Shown: positions 7,312 to 15,450, numbered from the stretch's first letter. The stretch: DNA of 15,670 nucleotides from an uncultured Clostridia bacterium (GCA_946628865.1 CAMOXE010000050.1:1-15670), one strand, 5' to 3'. Notes: generated by a model not told the origin, from the letters alone. Numbers and translations are program-made.

Positions 7312-8614
7312 ACCACTGGTCGCGATAGTAGGTAGACCGAGCGTCGGCAAGTCCACGTTTTTCAACAAGGTTTCGGGCAAAAAGATTTCTATCGTAGAGG
7401 ATACGCCGGGCGTTACCCGCGACAGGCTTTACGCCGACGCGGAATGGTGCGGCAAGGCGTTTACGCTGATCGATACCGGCGGAATAGAACTTAAATCTTC
7501 GGACGAGATGTGGCAACACATCAAAAAGCAGGCGGACATCGCAATCGATACCGCAGACGTCATCATATTCTTCTGCGACGCGAAAACCGGGCTTACCGCC
7601 GCCGATTACGACGTGGCAACCATGCTCCGCCGCTCCGGAAAACCCATCGTTCTCGCCGTAAACAAACTCGACAACTACCGCGAGGACGTCTTGTTCGATT
7701 TTTACGAACTCGGACTCGGGCAGCCGATAGGTATCTCCGCCGAGCAATCTAAGGGTATAGGCGATTTATTGGACGAAGTGTGCGCGGATTTCGACAAAGT
7801 CGACATAGAAGAGGAAGAGGGGCTTAAAATCGCGATAGTCGGTAAACCCAACGCGGGGAAATCGAGGCTAACAAACCAACTTTTAGGCTACGACAGGACT
7901 ATCGTTTCAGACGTTGCGGGAACGACGCGCGACGCCGTGGATACGCCCATCGAAGTTGACGGCAAAAAATACGTTCTTATAGACACCGCGGGGATAAGGA
8001 AGAAAAAGGCGGTCGACGAGGATATAGAATATTACAGCGTGCTACGCTCGCTCGCCGCGATACGCCGCGCGGACGTTTGCCTTATAGTTATCGACGCGGC
8101 GGAGGGAATAACCGAACAAGACGTAAAGATAGCGGGATACGTTCACGAACAAGGCAAGCCGTCTATAATAGTTATGAATAAGTGGGATAAGGTCGATAAA
8201 GACACCTATACTGTGAACAAATTCGAGGAAAAATTGAAAAACGAACTCGCGTTTATGAGTTACTATAAATCGGTGTACGTCTCGGCGAAATTCGGACAGA
8301 GAGTAAACAAGATATTAACGCTCGCGGAAGAAGTGTACTTAAATGCCTCGAAACGAATAACCACGGGAACTTTGAACGACGTTTTAGGCGACGCGATCCG
8401 CGCGACAGAGCCGCCGACGAAAAACGGCAGGCGGTTAAAAATATACTATATGACTCAAGACGGAGTAACGCCGCCGACGTTTATCGTGTTCGTAAACGAC
8501 GGAGAACTTATGCATTTTTCATACAGACGGTTTTTGGAAAACACTTTGCGTAAGGCTTTCGGTTTTGAAGGCACTCCGATACGGATATTCGTACACGAGA
8601 AAAACGAAGATTAA
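7304..8614 (+). CDS. der: Ribosome biogenesis GTPase Der (EngA)
   Basis: This 436-residue protein has the unique Der layout of two GTPase domains and a KH-like domain. G domain 1 has GRPSVGKST (10-18), DTGG (57-60) and NKLD (120-123). G domain 2 has GKPNAGKS (180-187), DTAG (227-230) and NKWD (292-295). The KH-like domain spans about 355-433. Der acts in the cytoplasm in late 50S ribosomal subunit assembly and is usually essential. Two P-loop details differ from the common form: Ser replaces the usual Asn in GRPNVGKST, and Arg follows GKS in the second P-loop; neither should abolish nucleotide binding. AAAGGAG lies 6 bases before the ATG, and the start overlaps the DUF512 gene by 8 bp. A terminator follows directly. 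Confidence 0.97.
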   Translation: MAKPLVAIVGRPSVGKSTFFNKVSGKKISIVEDTPGVTRDRLYADAEWCGKAFTLIDTGGIELKSSDEMWQHIKKQADIAIDTADVIIFFCDAKTGLTAADYDVATMLRRSGKPIVLAVNKLDNYREDVLFDFYELGLGQPIGISAEQSKGIGDLLDEVCADFDKVDIEEEEGLKIAIVGKPNAGKSRLTNQLLGYDRTIVSDVAGTTRDAVDTPIEVDGKKYVLIDTAGIRKKKAVDEDIEYYSVLRSLAAIRRADVCLIVIDAAEGITEQDVKIAGYVHEQGKPSIIVMNKWDKVDKDTYTVNKFEEKLKNELAFMSYYKSVYVSAKFGQRVNKILTLAEEVYLNASKRITTGTLNDVLGDAIRATEPPTKNGRRLKIYYMTQDGVTPPTFIVFVNDGELMHFSYRRFLENTLRKAFGFEGTPIRIFVHEKNED

Positions 8615-8623
8615 ACTCATTAT

Positions 8624-8666
8624 AAAAAACGCGCCGTCCGCAAAATTGCGGACGGCGCGTTTTTTT
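8624..8666. terminator. Bidirectional terminator between der and the feo operon
   Basis: A GC-rich stem (arm ACGCGCCGTCCGC at 8629-8641, matched at 8648-8660) has the loop AAAATT, part of which can pair further. It is flanked by A6 on the left (8624-8629) and T7 on the right (8660-8666). T-runs therefore follow the hairpin on both strands, serving the convergent der and feo transcripts. Confidence 0.92.
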
Positions 8667-8682
8667 CAGGCATATATAATTT

Positions 8683-8880
8683 TTATTCGTTCTCACCCTT
8701 GTTTTCACCTTTCGGGTCGCAATGGCAGCAATGCGAACACGTTCCGTTAGACGGACACGACGAGCAGCCTTTGCCGGACTTTTTGTCCTTGACGAGTTTT
8801 ATTATTATAAGCGTTACTATCGCTATAAGCGCGATAACTATGATTATATTGCCTATATTTGCCTTTATCCAATCTAACAT
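8683..8880 (-). CDS. FeoB-associated Cys-rich membrane protein
   Basis: This 65-residue protein has one N-terminal transmembrane helix (about residues 9-30), a Lys-rich stretch (VKDKKSGKG), and a compact Cys cluster with six cysteines (C39, C42, C48, C51, C52, C54) in the pattern C-x2-C-x5-C-x2-C-C-x-C. A hydrophilic Lys/Glu-rich tail follows. The layout and position match the FeoB-associated Cys-rich membrane protein family, which replaces FeoC in many Firmicutes. The cysteines may bind iron or sense redox state, with the soluble part predicted on the cytoplasmic side by the positive-inside rule. It lies 5 bp after feoB, with only a weak ribosome site (AAGTAAG), and is the last gene of the operon. 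Function beyond association with FeoB is not established. Confidence 0.88.
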   Translation of the reverse strand: MLDWIKANIGNIIIVIALIAIVTLIIIKLVKDKKSGKGCSSCPSNGTCSHCCHCDPKGENKGENE

Positions 8881-8885
8881 AATTC

Positions 8886-11375
8886 TTACTTCAATTTCTG
8901 AGATTCTTGATATTTTTTGATGAACAACATATAGATTATAAATCCGAGCAGGGCGAGCGCAACTATAAATCCGAAGATATTGAAGTTGCCGTTAAATACG
9001 CCGCCGAACTGATTTATCATAAGCGCTATCGAGTATGCGAACAACGTCTGATAGCCTATCGCGAACCACGTCCACTTTGCGCTGTTCATTTCGCGCTTTA
9101 TCGCGCCGATTGCCGCAAAGCAGGGTGCGCAGAGCAGGTTGAACACCAAGAACGCATATCCGCTTACTCCGCTGAACGCCTGTGAAAGCGCACCGTATAC
9201 CGTGCTTTCGCCGCTGCCGTAAAGTATACCCATAGTTCCGACGATGTTCTCTTTCGCAACGAGTCCCGTAACAGACGCAACGGTCGCTTGCCACGTTCCG
9301 AATCCGAGCGGAGCGAATATCCAGGCTATTGCCCTTCCTATCGCTGCGAGAATCGAAGAATCGAGTTGGTCCTCGGTAAGGTATCCGAATTTGCCGTCGA
9401 CTACTCCGAAGAAGGACAAGAACCATACTACGATACTCGATAAAAGTATGATTGTTCCCGCCTTTTTGATGAACGCCCAGCCGCGTTCCCACATCGAACG
9501 GAGAAGGTTTTTAACCGTCGGCAAGTGATATGCGGGAAGTTCCATAACAAACGGCGCGGGGTCGCCCGCGAACATCTTCGTCTTTTTAAGCATGATACCC
9601 GAAATAATTACCGCCGCCATACCGATAAAGTACGCCGAGGTCGCAACGAGTGCCGAGCCGCCGAAGAGCGCGCCCGCTATCATCGCGATGAACGGAAGTT
9701 TCGCGCCGCACGGAATAAACGTGGTGGTCATTACGGTCATGCGTCTGTCGCGCTCGTTTTCTATCGTTCTGGACGCCATTATTCCCGGAACTCCGCAGCC
9801 CGTAGATATGAGCATGGGTATGAAAGATTTACCGGAAAGACCGAATTTTCTGAATATTCTATCGAGTACGAACGCAATTCTCGCCATGTACCCGCAAGCC
9901 TCTAAGAACGCAAGGAGTAAGAACAAAACGAGCATTTGCGGAACGAATCCGAGTACCGCGCCGACGCCTGCGATTATGCCGTCTAATATAAGACCTTTAA
10001 GCCAGTCGGCGGCGTTTACCGCGTCGAGGAGTTTTTCTACAAGTACCGGTATTCCGGGTACCCATACTCCGTATTCTTCCGGAGTCGGAGCGCCGTAGTT
10101 TTCTTTATACTCTTTATCGAGATAATTCGCTATAGCCTCTTTTAAGTCGTCTTTATTCGCCTCGTGTTCCGTCGTTTCGAGCGTTTCTTCGTCCTCGGTA
10201 ACGTAAGTTACTTTCGCGTCGGCGGGAGTAGCAAGCAAAACACTTTCAAGCGCCTCTTTAGCGCCCGCCTCGTCGAATTCTTCGGATTCGGTATCGATTG
10301 CGTCCGCCGTTTCTTCGGTGCCGTATTTTTCGATAAACGCGGCGATTATCTCGTCGGCGTCGCCGTAATTTTCGGCTGCCTCTTCGTATTTCGCGTCGCC
10401 TATTCCGATCAAGTGATAGCCGTCGCCGAACAATCCGTCGTTAGCCCAATCCGTAGCCGCTTGACCTACCGTTACCATCGATAAAAAGTAAACGAGGAAC
10501 ATTATCGCCGCAAATATCGGCAAAGCCGCCCAGCGGTTCGTCACTACCTTGTCTATTTTATCCGATACGGAAAGTTGACCCGCTTTATGCTTTTTATAGC
10601 AGTTTTTCAAAAGTTCGGCGATATAGACGTATCTCTCGTTGGTTATAATGCTCTCTGCGTCGTCGTCGAGTTCTTTTTCGGCGTTTACTATATCGTTTTC
10701 GATATGGTCAAGTACGGATTTATCCACGCCGAGTTTTTCTATCGCCTTTTCGTCGCGCTCGAATATCTTTATCGCGTACCAGCGCTGTTGCTCTTCGGGA
10801 AGATTATGTACCGCCGCCTCTTCGATATGCGCTATAGCATGCTCTACCGCGCCCGAAAACGTGTGCATCGGAACGGTCTTGCCGTTTTTCGCCGCTTCTA
10901 CCGCCGCATCCGCCGCCTTTTGTATGCCGGTCTCTTTAAGCGCGGATATCTCGACTATCTTACAACCCAAACGTCTGGATAATTCTTCCACGTTTATCTT
11001 GTCGCCGTTCTTTTTGATGACGTCCATCATATTAAGCGCGATAACTACCGGTATTCCGAGTTCGGTAAGTTGCGTCGTCAGATAGAGGTTACGCTCTAAG
11101 TTCGTCGCGTCGATAATGTTGAGTATCGCGTCCGGGCGTTCGCCCACTAAGTAATTTCTCGCGACTACTTCTTCCAAAGTATACGGCGAAAGCGAATATA
11201 TTCCCGGTAAGTCTACTATCGTTACGCCTTCAGCCCTTTTGAGTTTACCCTCTTTTTTCTCGACCGTAACCCCCGGCCAGTTTCCTACAAATTGATTAGA
11301 CCCCGTCAACGCGTTAAAAAGCGTCGTTTTACCGCAGTTCGGGTTTCCCGCAAGTGCAATTCTTATCTCAGACAT
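8886..11375 (-). CDS. feoB: Ferrous iron transporter FeoB with large acidic loop
   Basis: FeoB imports Fe(II) across the cytoplasmic membrane under control of its G domain. The 829 residues begin with that domain: GNPNCGKT (10-17), DLPG (55-58), NMMD (115-118) and SALK (144-147). A helical spacer to about 270 follows. The membrane part starts near 283, with conserved gate segments FVPQMLVLFLLLAF, GCGVPGIMASRTIEN (527 onward), FIPCGAKLPF and APCFAAIGAIKREMNSAKW. Between the first and second membrane helices (about 310-460) lies a long insert; about 35 of 108 residues in 327-434 are Asp or Glu. E. coli FeoB has 773 residues. GAGGTGG precedes the ATG, and the gene overlaps the upstream feoA by 8 bp, so translation is probably coupled. 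Confidence 0.97.
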   Translation of the reverse strand: MSEIRIALAGNPNCGKTTLFNALTGSNQFVGNWPGVTVEKKEGKLKRAEGVTIVDLPGIYSLSPYTLEEVVARNYLVGERPDAILNIIDATNLERNLYLTTQLTELGIPVVIALNMMDVIKKNGDKINVEELSRRLGCKIVEISALKETGIQKAADAAVEAAKNGKTVPMHTFSGAVEHAIAHIEEAAVHNLPEEQQRWYAIKIFERDEKAIEKLGVDKSVLDHIENDIVNAEKELDDDAESIITNERYVYIAELLKNCYKKHKAGQLSVSDKIDKVVTNRWAALPIFAAIMFLVYFLSMVTVGQAATDWANDGLFGDGYHLIGIGDAKYEEAAENYGDADEIIAAFIEKYGTEETADAIDTESEEFDEAGAKEALESVLLATPADAKVTYVTEDEETLETTEHEANKDDLKEAIANYLDKEYKENYGAPTPEEYGVWVPGIPVLVEKLLDAVNAADWLKGLILDGIIAGVGAVLGFVPQMLVLFLLLAFLEACGYMARIAFVLDRIFRKFGLSGKSFIPMLISTGCGVPGIMASRTIENERDRRMTVMTTTFIPCGAKLPFIAMIAGALFGGSALVATSAYFIGMAAVIISGIMLKKTKMFAGDPAPFVMELPAYHLPTVKNLLRSMWERGWAFIKKAGTIILLSSIVVWFLSFFGVVDGKFGYLTEDQLDSSILAAIGRAIAWIFAPLGFGTWQATVASVTGLVAKENIVGTMGILYGSGESTVYGALSQAFSGVSGYAFLVFNLLCAPCFAAIGAIKREMNSAKWTWFAIGYQTLFAYSIALMINQFGGVFNGNFNIFGFIVALALLGFIIYMLFIKKYQESQKLK

Positions 11376-11592
11376 CTTCCACCTCTATAAGTTCGCAGTC
11401 CGCTTTGCGGAGCGAAAGTTCATATCCTCTTACCGTAACTTCCATGGGATCGCCGAGCGGCGCGACTTTTCTTACCGTTATAGTCGTACCCTTGGTTATT
11501 CCCATATCCATTATCCTGCGCTTTAACGCGCCTTCGCCGCCGAGTTTTACAACCCTTGCGGTCTTGCCGATCGCTACGTCTCTTAATGTCAT
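11368..11592 (-). CDS. feoA: FeoA-domain protein, second copy in the operon
   Basis: This 74-residue protein is a single SH3-like FeoA domain: MTLRDVAIGKTARVVKLGG, then RRIMDMGITKGTTITVRKVAPLGDPMEVTVRGYELSLRKADCELIEV. The motif MGIxxGxxIxV, followed by a GdPxxVxVrGyelSLR segment, is characteristic. FeoA is a small cytoplasmic partner of FeoB, thought to modulate its G domain. AAGGAGT precedes the ATG at normal spacing. The gene lies 10 bp after the first feoA and overlaps feoB by 8 bp. It resembles canonical FeoA more closely than its neighbour does. Confidence 0.93.
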   Translation of the reverse strand: MTLRDVAIGKTARVVKLGGEGALKRRIMDMGITKGTTITVRKVAPLGDPMEVTVRGYELSLRKADCELIEVEDV

Positions 11593-11602
11593 ACGTTACT
11601 CC

Positions 11603-11815
11603 TTATATCATTATTTTCATCGCCATCTCTTTACTTATGGCAACTCTCGTTTCCTTTACGTTTATTATCACGTTACCGCCTTGCGACGTGATCACGCTTA
11701 TCTCCGCCCCCGCTACGAACCCCATATCCTCGAGGTGTTTCTTCGTTTCGGGCGTTCCGCCCACCTTCTTGATTATGTTCTTTTCGCCTACGTCCGCGAA
11801 AGTCAATGGCATCAT
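11603..11815 (-). CDS. feoA: FeoA-domain protein, first gene of the feo operon
   Basis: This 70-residue protein is a second, divergent FeoA domain (MMPLTFADVGEKNIIKKVGG, KKHLEDMGFVAGAEISVI, NVIINVKETRVAISKEMAMKI). It keeps the DMGFxxGxxIxVI core and the final VKETRVAIS strand, but lacks the GDPMEVTVRGYELSLR pattern of the other copy. Tandem FeoA genes before feoB are common in Clostridia; how the two share the work is not known. Two ATG codons are adjacent (11815 and 11812). GGAG at 11825-11828 is 9 bases from the first, which I chose. Transcription should begin near 11884, giving a leader of about 70 bases that contains one of the candidate operators. Confidence 0.9.
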   Translation of the reverse strand: MMPLTFADVGEKNIIKKVGGTPETKKHLEDMGFVAGAEISVITSQGGNVIINVKETRVAISKEMAMKIMI

Positions 11816-11830
11816 AACACTGTTCTCCGT

Positions 11831-11848
11831 TGTTAGTCTTAATTAACA
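11831..11848. promoter_or_regulatory. Candidate metalloregulator operator in the feo leader
   Basis: The 18-bp dyad TGTTAGTCTTAATTAACA has complementary ends (TGTTAGT and ATTAACA, one mismatch) around a 4-base centre. It lies downstream of the predicted feo transcription start, just ahead of the first feoA ribosome binding site. A bound repressor could act as a roadblock. Confidence 0.45.
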
Positions 11849-11890
11849 TTTGGTTTAAAAAAACAAAGTTTTCCGAAACCTTTCGCATAG

Positions 11891-11919
11891 AGTTTACCAT
11901 AACTAACGGCGTTTGTCAA
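11891..11919 (-). promoter_or_regulatory. Promoter of the feo operon
   Basis: On the minus strand TTGACA (11914-11919), a 17-bp spacer and TAAACT (11891-11896) give a strong sigma-A promoter. The predicted start is near 11884. A GTTAGT half-site (ACTAAC on the plus strand, 11902-11907) lies in the spacer as part of GTTAGTTATGGTAAACT (11891-11907), so a repressor there would block polymerase. Confidence 0.8.
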
Positions 11920-11921
11920 GT

Positions 11922-11937
11922 GTTAGTTGTAACTAAT
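11922..11937. promoter_or_regulatory. Candidate metalloregulator operator upstream of the feo promoter
   Basis: GTTAGTTGTAACTAAT contains a perfect dyad TTAGTT-GT-AACTAA (11923-11936). It abuts the -35 box of the feo promoter and lies about 50 bp upstream of the -35 box of the divergent ABC transporter promoter. The TTAG...CTAA form resembles sites of DtxR-family iron or manganese regulators; this assignment is inference. Confidence 0.5.
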
Positions 11938-11986
11938 TTTAATTTTTTTAAAATTTTTTTTAATTTGAAACAGGTTGCCAAAACGC

Positions 11987-12015
11987 TTGAAAACATTTAT
12001 TTATATTGTTATAAT
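11987..12015 (+). promoter_or_regulatory. Promoter of the ABC transporter operon
   Basis: TTGAAA (11987-11992), a 17-bp spacer and TATAAT (12010-12015) precede the ATG at 12026. The predicted transcription start is 12022, leaving a leader of only about 4 bases. AT-rich DNA upstream (11933-11970, runs of A and T) could act as an UP element. Confidence 0.7.
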
Positions 12016-12025
12016 GTTAATAGAT

Positions 12026-13726
12026 ATGCGAAATTTAAGAAAAATATTATCCATATATAAAAAAGAAATTATTCTCGCGCCCCTGTTTAAGTTGGCGGAA
12101 GCGGCGCTCGAACTCGTAATTCCGATAATTGTGGCGGATATTATAGACCGCGGAGTAAACGGTAAAGACGTTTCGGCGGTTTACGGCGAAGTTTCGCTTA
12201 TGCTCGTTCTCGCCGCCGTCGGGCTTGGGTTTTCGATAGCGGGTCAATACTTTTCCGCCCGCGCCGCCACGGGCTTTTCACACGACGTGAGAAGTCGGCT
12301 TTATTCTTCGTTTTTATCGCGTTCGGCGGCGTATACGGATAAAATCGGCGTTTCGGCTATGGTAACGCGCATGACGAGCGATCTCGATCGCATGCAAAGC
12401 GGCGTAAATTTAACTCTGCGACTGCTGCTCAGGTCGCCGCTCGTGGTTTTCGGAGCGTTTATCGCCGCGGCGATAATAAATTTAAGAATTTCGCTCGTAG
12501 TACTCTCGGCTATTATAGTTCTGTTCGTCGTCGTCGGGATAATTATGCGGGCGTCGGCAAAGCGGTATTATTCCGCTCAGCAAAAACTCGACGACGCCTC
12601 GCTTATAGCGCGCGAAAATCTTACCGGCGTAAGGGTTATACGCGCTTTCGGCGCGGAAAAGGACGAAACCGAAAAATTCAACGCTTTTACCGCTATGCAC
12701 GAAAAACTCTTAAACGCCGCGGCAAAAATTTCGCTCGCTTTAAACCCGCTGACTTTCGCAATAGTAAATCTCGCGGTGATAGCGATATTTTTTGCGGGCG
12801 GCAAGGCGGTGGATAACGGCGTTATATCGCAAGGAAAGGTCGTGGCGCTATACGACTATATGTCGCAGATACTCGTCGAACTCGTAAAACTCGCGTCGCT
12901 TACCGTAACGGTTTCCCGCGCGCTCGCCTCCGCTCGAAGAATAGAAAGTATACTCTCTTTCAAAGAGGAAAAGCCGACCGCAACCGAAGCGACTTCAAAC
13001 GCGTATATCGAATACAGATCGGTTTCGGTAAACTATGGAACGGTGCGGGCGCTTTGCGACGTTTCCTTTACGGTAAATAAAGGCGAAACGATAGGCGTAA
13101 TCGGCGGCACGGGCAGCGGCAAATCTACGCTCGTGAATTTATTGCCGAGGATATACGATTGTTCGGACGGCGAAGTTATCTTCCAAGGCAAAGACGTCAA
13201 GTCCTACGACGAAAAATATCTCAGAAATATAATCGGCATAGCCTTGCAAAAGCCCGCCTTGATGAAAGGCACTATCCGCTCTAATATTTTAATGGGAAAT
13301 CCCGAGGCGACCGACGAGGATGTCGCGCGGGCGCTCAACTTGGCGCAATGCGACGATATTATAGCCGCCAAATCGAACGGCATAGACGAAGAAGTCGAAC
13401 AAGGCGGAAGAAATTTCTCCGGCGGACAGCGCCAACGCCTTGCACTTGCAAGAGCGATAGTAAAAAATCCGGAGATTTTGATACTGGACGACACTTCCTC
13501 CGCCCTCGATTATCTTACCGACCTGAAACTCCGCCGAGCGCTCAAAACTCTTGAAAACACCACTACGTTTATCGTTTCGCAAAGGACTTCCACGGTAAAG
13601 GGCGCGGACAAAATTATCGTTTTAAGCGAGGGCAAAATCGTCGGAGAAGGCACTCACGCCGAACTTATGGATAACTGCCCGCTATACAGAGAGATAGCGC
13701 TTTCGCAAACAAAGGAGGCGTTATGA
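12026..13726 (+). CDS. ABC exporter half-transporter with degenerate ATPase site (TM287-like)
   Basis: From the ATG at 12026 the protein is 566 residues: six-helix exporter membrane domain (about 1-310), then an ATPase domain. It has Walker A GGTGSGKST (360-368), Q-loop Gln408 and signature FSGGQ (464-468). Walker B is followed by Asp (ILILDD, D488-D489) where a catalytic Glu is usual. The switch His is replaced by Gln (VSQRTST, Q519). The same two changes mark the TM287 subunit of the Thermotoga TM287/288 heterodimer. This subunit therefore supplies the non-hydrolysing nucleotide site and, through FSGGQ, completes the active one. The substrate is unknown; relatives export drugs or lipid-like compounds. 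An upstream in-frame ATG at 11975 lies ahead of the promoter. The gene overlaps its partner by 4 bp (ATGA). Confidence 0.93.
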   Translation: MRNLRKILSIYKKEIILAPLFKLAEAALELVIPIIVADIIDRGVNGKDVSAVYGEVSLMLVLAAVGLGFSIAGQYFSARAATGFSHDVRSRLYSSFLSRSAAYTDKIGVSAMVTRMTSDLDRMQSGVNLTLRLLLRSPLVVFGAFIAAAIINLRISLVVLSAIIVLFVVVGIIMRASAKRYYSAQQKLDDASLIARENLTGVRVIRAFGAEKDETEKFNAFTAMHEKLLNAAAKISLALNPLTFAIVNLAVIAIFFAGGKAVDNGVISQGKVVALYDYMSQILVELVKLASLTVTVSRALASARRIESILSFKEEKPTATEATSNAYIEYRSVSVNYGTVRALCDVSFTVNKGETIGVIGGTGSGKSTLVNLLPRIYDCSDGEVIFQGKDVKSYDEKYLRNIIGIALQKPALMKGTIRSNILMGNPEATDEDVARALNLAQCDDIIAAKSNGIDEEVEQGGRNFSGGQRQRLALARAIVKNPEILILDDTSSALDYLTDLKLRRALKTLENTTTFIVSQRTSTVKGADKIIVLSEGKIVGEGTHAELMDNCPLYREIALSQTKEAL

Positions 13727-15450
13727 AAAAATTCTCGGCAAGACTTTGGCAGGAACTGAAAAATTACAAATCCGCACTCGTTTTCTCGCTTACCTTTTCC
13801 GTATTCAGCGTTTTGGGAACGCTCGTCCTGCCCGTTTTTTACGGCAAGATTACCGACGCGATAGTAAGCGAAGGAAACGTAGACTTTAAGGCGATGCTCA
13901 TCTTCGCCGCGTTTGCGCTCGGCACTATTTTACTCGTCGCCGTCTGCGAACGCATAACCGACGTTTTGGGCAATAAAATGGCTAACGGCGTTACTAAAAA
14001 CGTGAGAAACGCCGCGTTCAAGGCTTTACAAAACGCTCCGCTCAAAAACTTGGACAGGCGTTCGGTCGGCGACGTTTTAAGCGTGGAGATCGGCGACGCC
14101 GACAAGATGGCGGACGGGCTTTTACTCGGCTTTTCTAAGTTTTTCACGGGTATTCTTACGATTATCGGAACGCTTATATGTCTGTTTTCGATAAACTATC
14201 TCGTTGCGCTCGTGGTCGCGGTCATAACCCCCGTATCAGTTCTTACGGCGAAATTCATAACCGAGAGAACTTACAAACACTTCACGGCGCAATCTAAAGC
14301 CGCGGGCAAACAGTCCGCGCTTATTGAAGAGAGTTTTTCCAATCTCAACACGCTGAAAGCGAATAATTGCGAACGCGAATTTGAAAACAAATTTGCCAAA
14401 GCGAACTCCGAATTAAGGGGCGCGGCGTTTAATGCGGTATTCTATTCGTCGCTGACTAATCCTACGACGCGGTTTATAAACGCCGCGGTGTATCTTGCGG
14501 TTACCTTTGTCAGCGCTTTATTGGCGATAAAGACCTCTGATTCAGCTATTACCGCGGGCGTTATTCTGTCGCTGCTGAGTTACGTCAACAGATATACCAA
14601 GCCGTTTAACGAGATAACTTCGGTTCTGACCGAGATAACCGCGGCAAAGGCGAGCGCGGAAAGGCTGTTTGCGATAATCGACGGCGAAACCGAAACCGAC
14701 GGCGAAATAGAAAGCGAAATCACGGGAAACGTCGAGATGGACCGCGTAAGTTTTTCATACGATAAAAGTCGGGAACTTATAAAAGATTTGTCTTTAAAAG
14801 TCGAACGCGGAACGAAAGTGGCGATCGTCGGACCTACCGGCGCGGGGAAATCCACTCTTATCAACTTATTGATGCGGTTTTACGACGTAGACGGCGGGAA
14901 AATCACGGTCGACGGCATAGACGAACGAAATTATCGGCGCGTGTTTTTAAGAAGGAATTTCGGTATGGTCTTGCAGGAGACCTGGATAAGAAAAGGCACT
15001 ATACGGGAGAATTTAACGCTCGGCAATAAAGACGCGTCCGAAGACGAGATACTTTCGGCTTGCAAAGCGGCGAGCCTCGACGGGTTTATTTCTCGGCTCA
15101 GTCTCGGTCTGGATACGGTTATCGACGAGGATGGATTATCACAAGGTCAGAAACAACTTATCTGTATTGCGCGGGTTATGCTCGTATCTCCGCCTGTACT
15201 TATCCTCGACGAGGCTACGTCGAATATCGATACCATGACGGAGATGCGTATTCAGTCCGCGTTTTACGCGCTCACGAAGGGCAAAACGTCGTTCATCGTA
15301 GCGCACAGGCTATCGACTATCCGCTCAGCGGACGTCATACTCGTAATGGATAAAGGCAACGTCGTAGAGCAGGGAACTCACGCGCAACTGCTTGAAAAAG
15401 GCGGATTGTACAAGGAAATTTACGACAGTCAATTCGAGGGAGAAACTTGA
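13723..15450 (+). CDS. ABC exporter half-transporter with intact ATPase site (TM288-like)
   Basis: This is the 575-residue partner of the preceding gene: six-helix exporter membrane domain (about 1-305) and an ATPase domain. It has Walker A GPTGAGKST (370-378), Q-loop Gln419, Walker B with the catalytic Glu (ILDEATSN, D496-E497) and switch His528 (VAHRLST). Its signature is LSQGQ (472-476) rather than LSGGQ, the variant typical of TM288-type subunits, which faces the degenerate site of the other half. The two proteins should form one inner-membrane heterodimer with a single fully active ATPase site. GGAGG lies a few bases before the ATG, inside the end of the upstream gene, so the two are translated in balance. 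No clear terminator follows before the tRNA promoter. Confidence 0.95.
   Translation: MKKFSARLWQELKNYKSALVFSLTFSVFSVLGTLVLPVFYGKITDAIVSEGNVDFKAMLIFAAFALGTILLVAVCERITDVLGNKMANGVTKNVRNAAFKALQNAPLKNLDRRSVGDVLSVEIGDADKMADGLLLGFSKFFTGILTIIGTLICLFSINYLVALVVAVITPVSVLTAKFITERTYKHFTAQSKAAGKQSALIEESFSNLNTLKANNCEREFENKFAKANSELRGAAFNAVFYSSLTNPTTRFINAAVYLAVTFVSALLAIKTSDSAITAGVILSLLSYVNRYTKPFNEITSVLTEITAAKASAERLFAIIDGETETDGEIESEITGNVEMDRVSFSYDKSRELIKDLSLKVERGTKVAIVGPTGAGKSTLINLLMRFYDVDGGKITVDGIDERNYRRVFLRRNFGMVLQETWIRKGTIRENLTLGNKDASEDEILSACKAASLDGFISRLSLGLDTVIDEDGLSQGQKQLICIARVMLVSPPVLILDEATSNIDTMTEMRIQSAFYALTKGKTSFIVAHRLSTIRSADVILVMDKGNVVEQGTHAQLLEKGGLYKEIYDSQFEGET

Noticed and set aside
7109..7747. A 212-codon minus-strand open frame across the DUF512-der junction
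   Set aside because: It lies antisense to two confidently identified genes, has no domain, and arises from their biased codon use.
10639..11085. A Ser-rich plus-strand open frame of 148 codons
   Set aside because: It lies antisense to feoB; the low-complexity Ser-rich translation is typical of a shadow frame.
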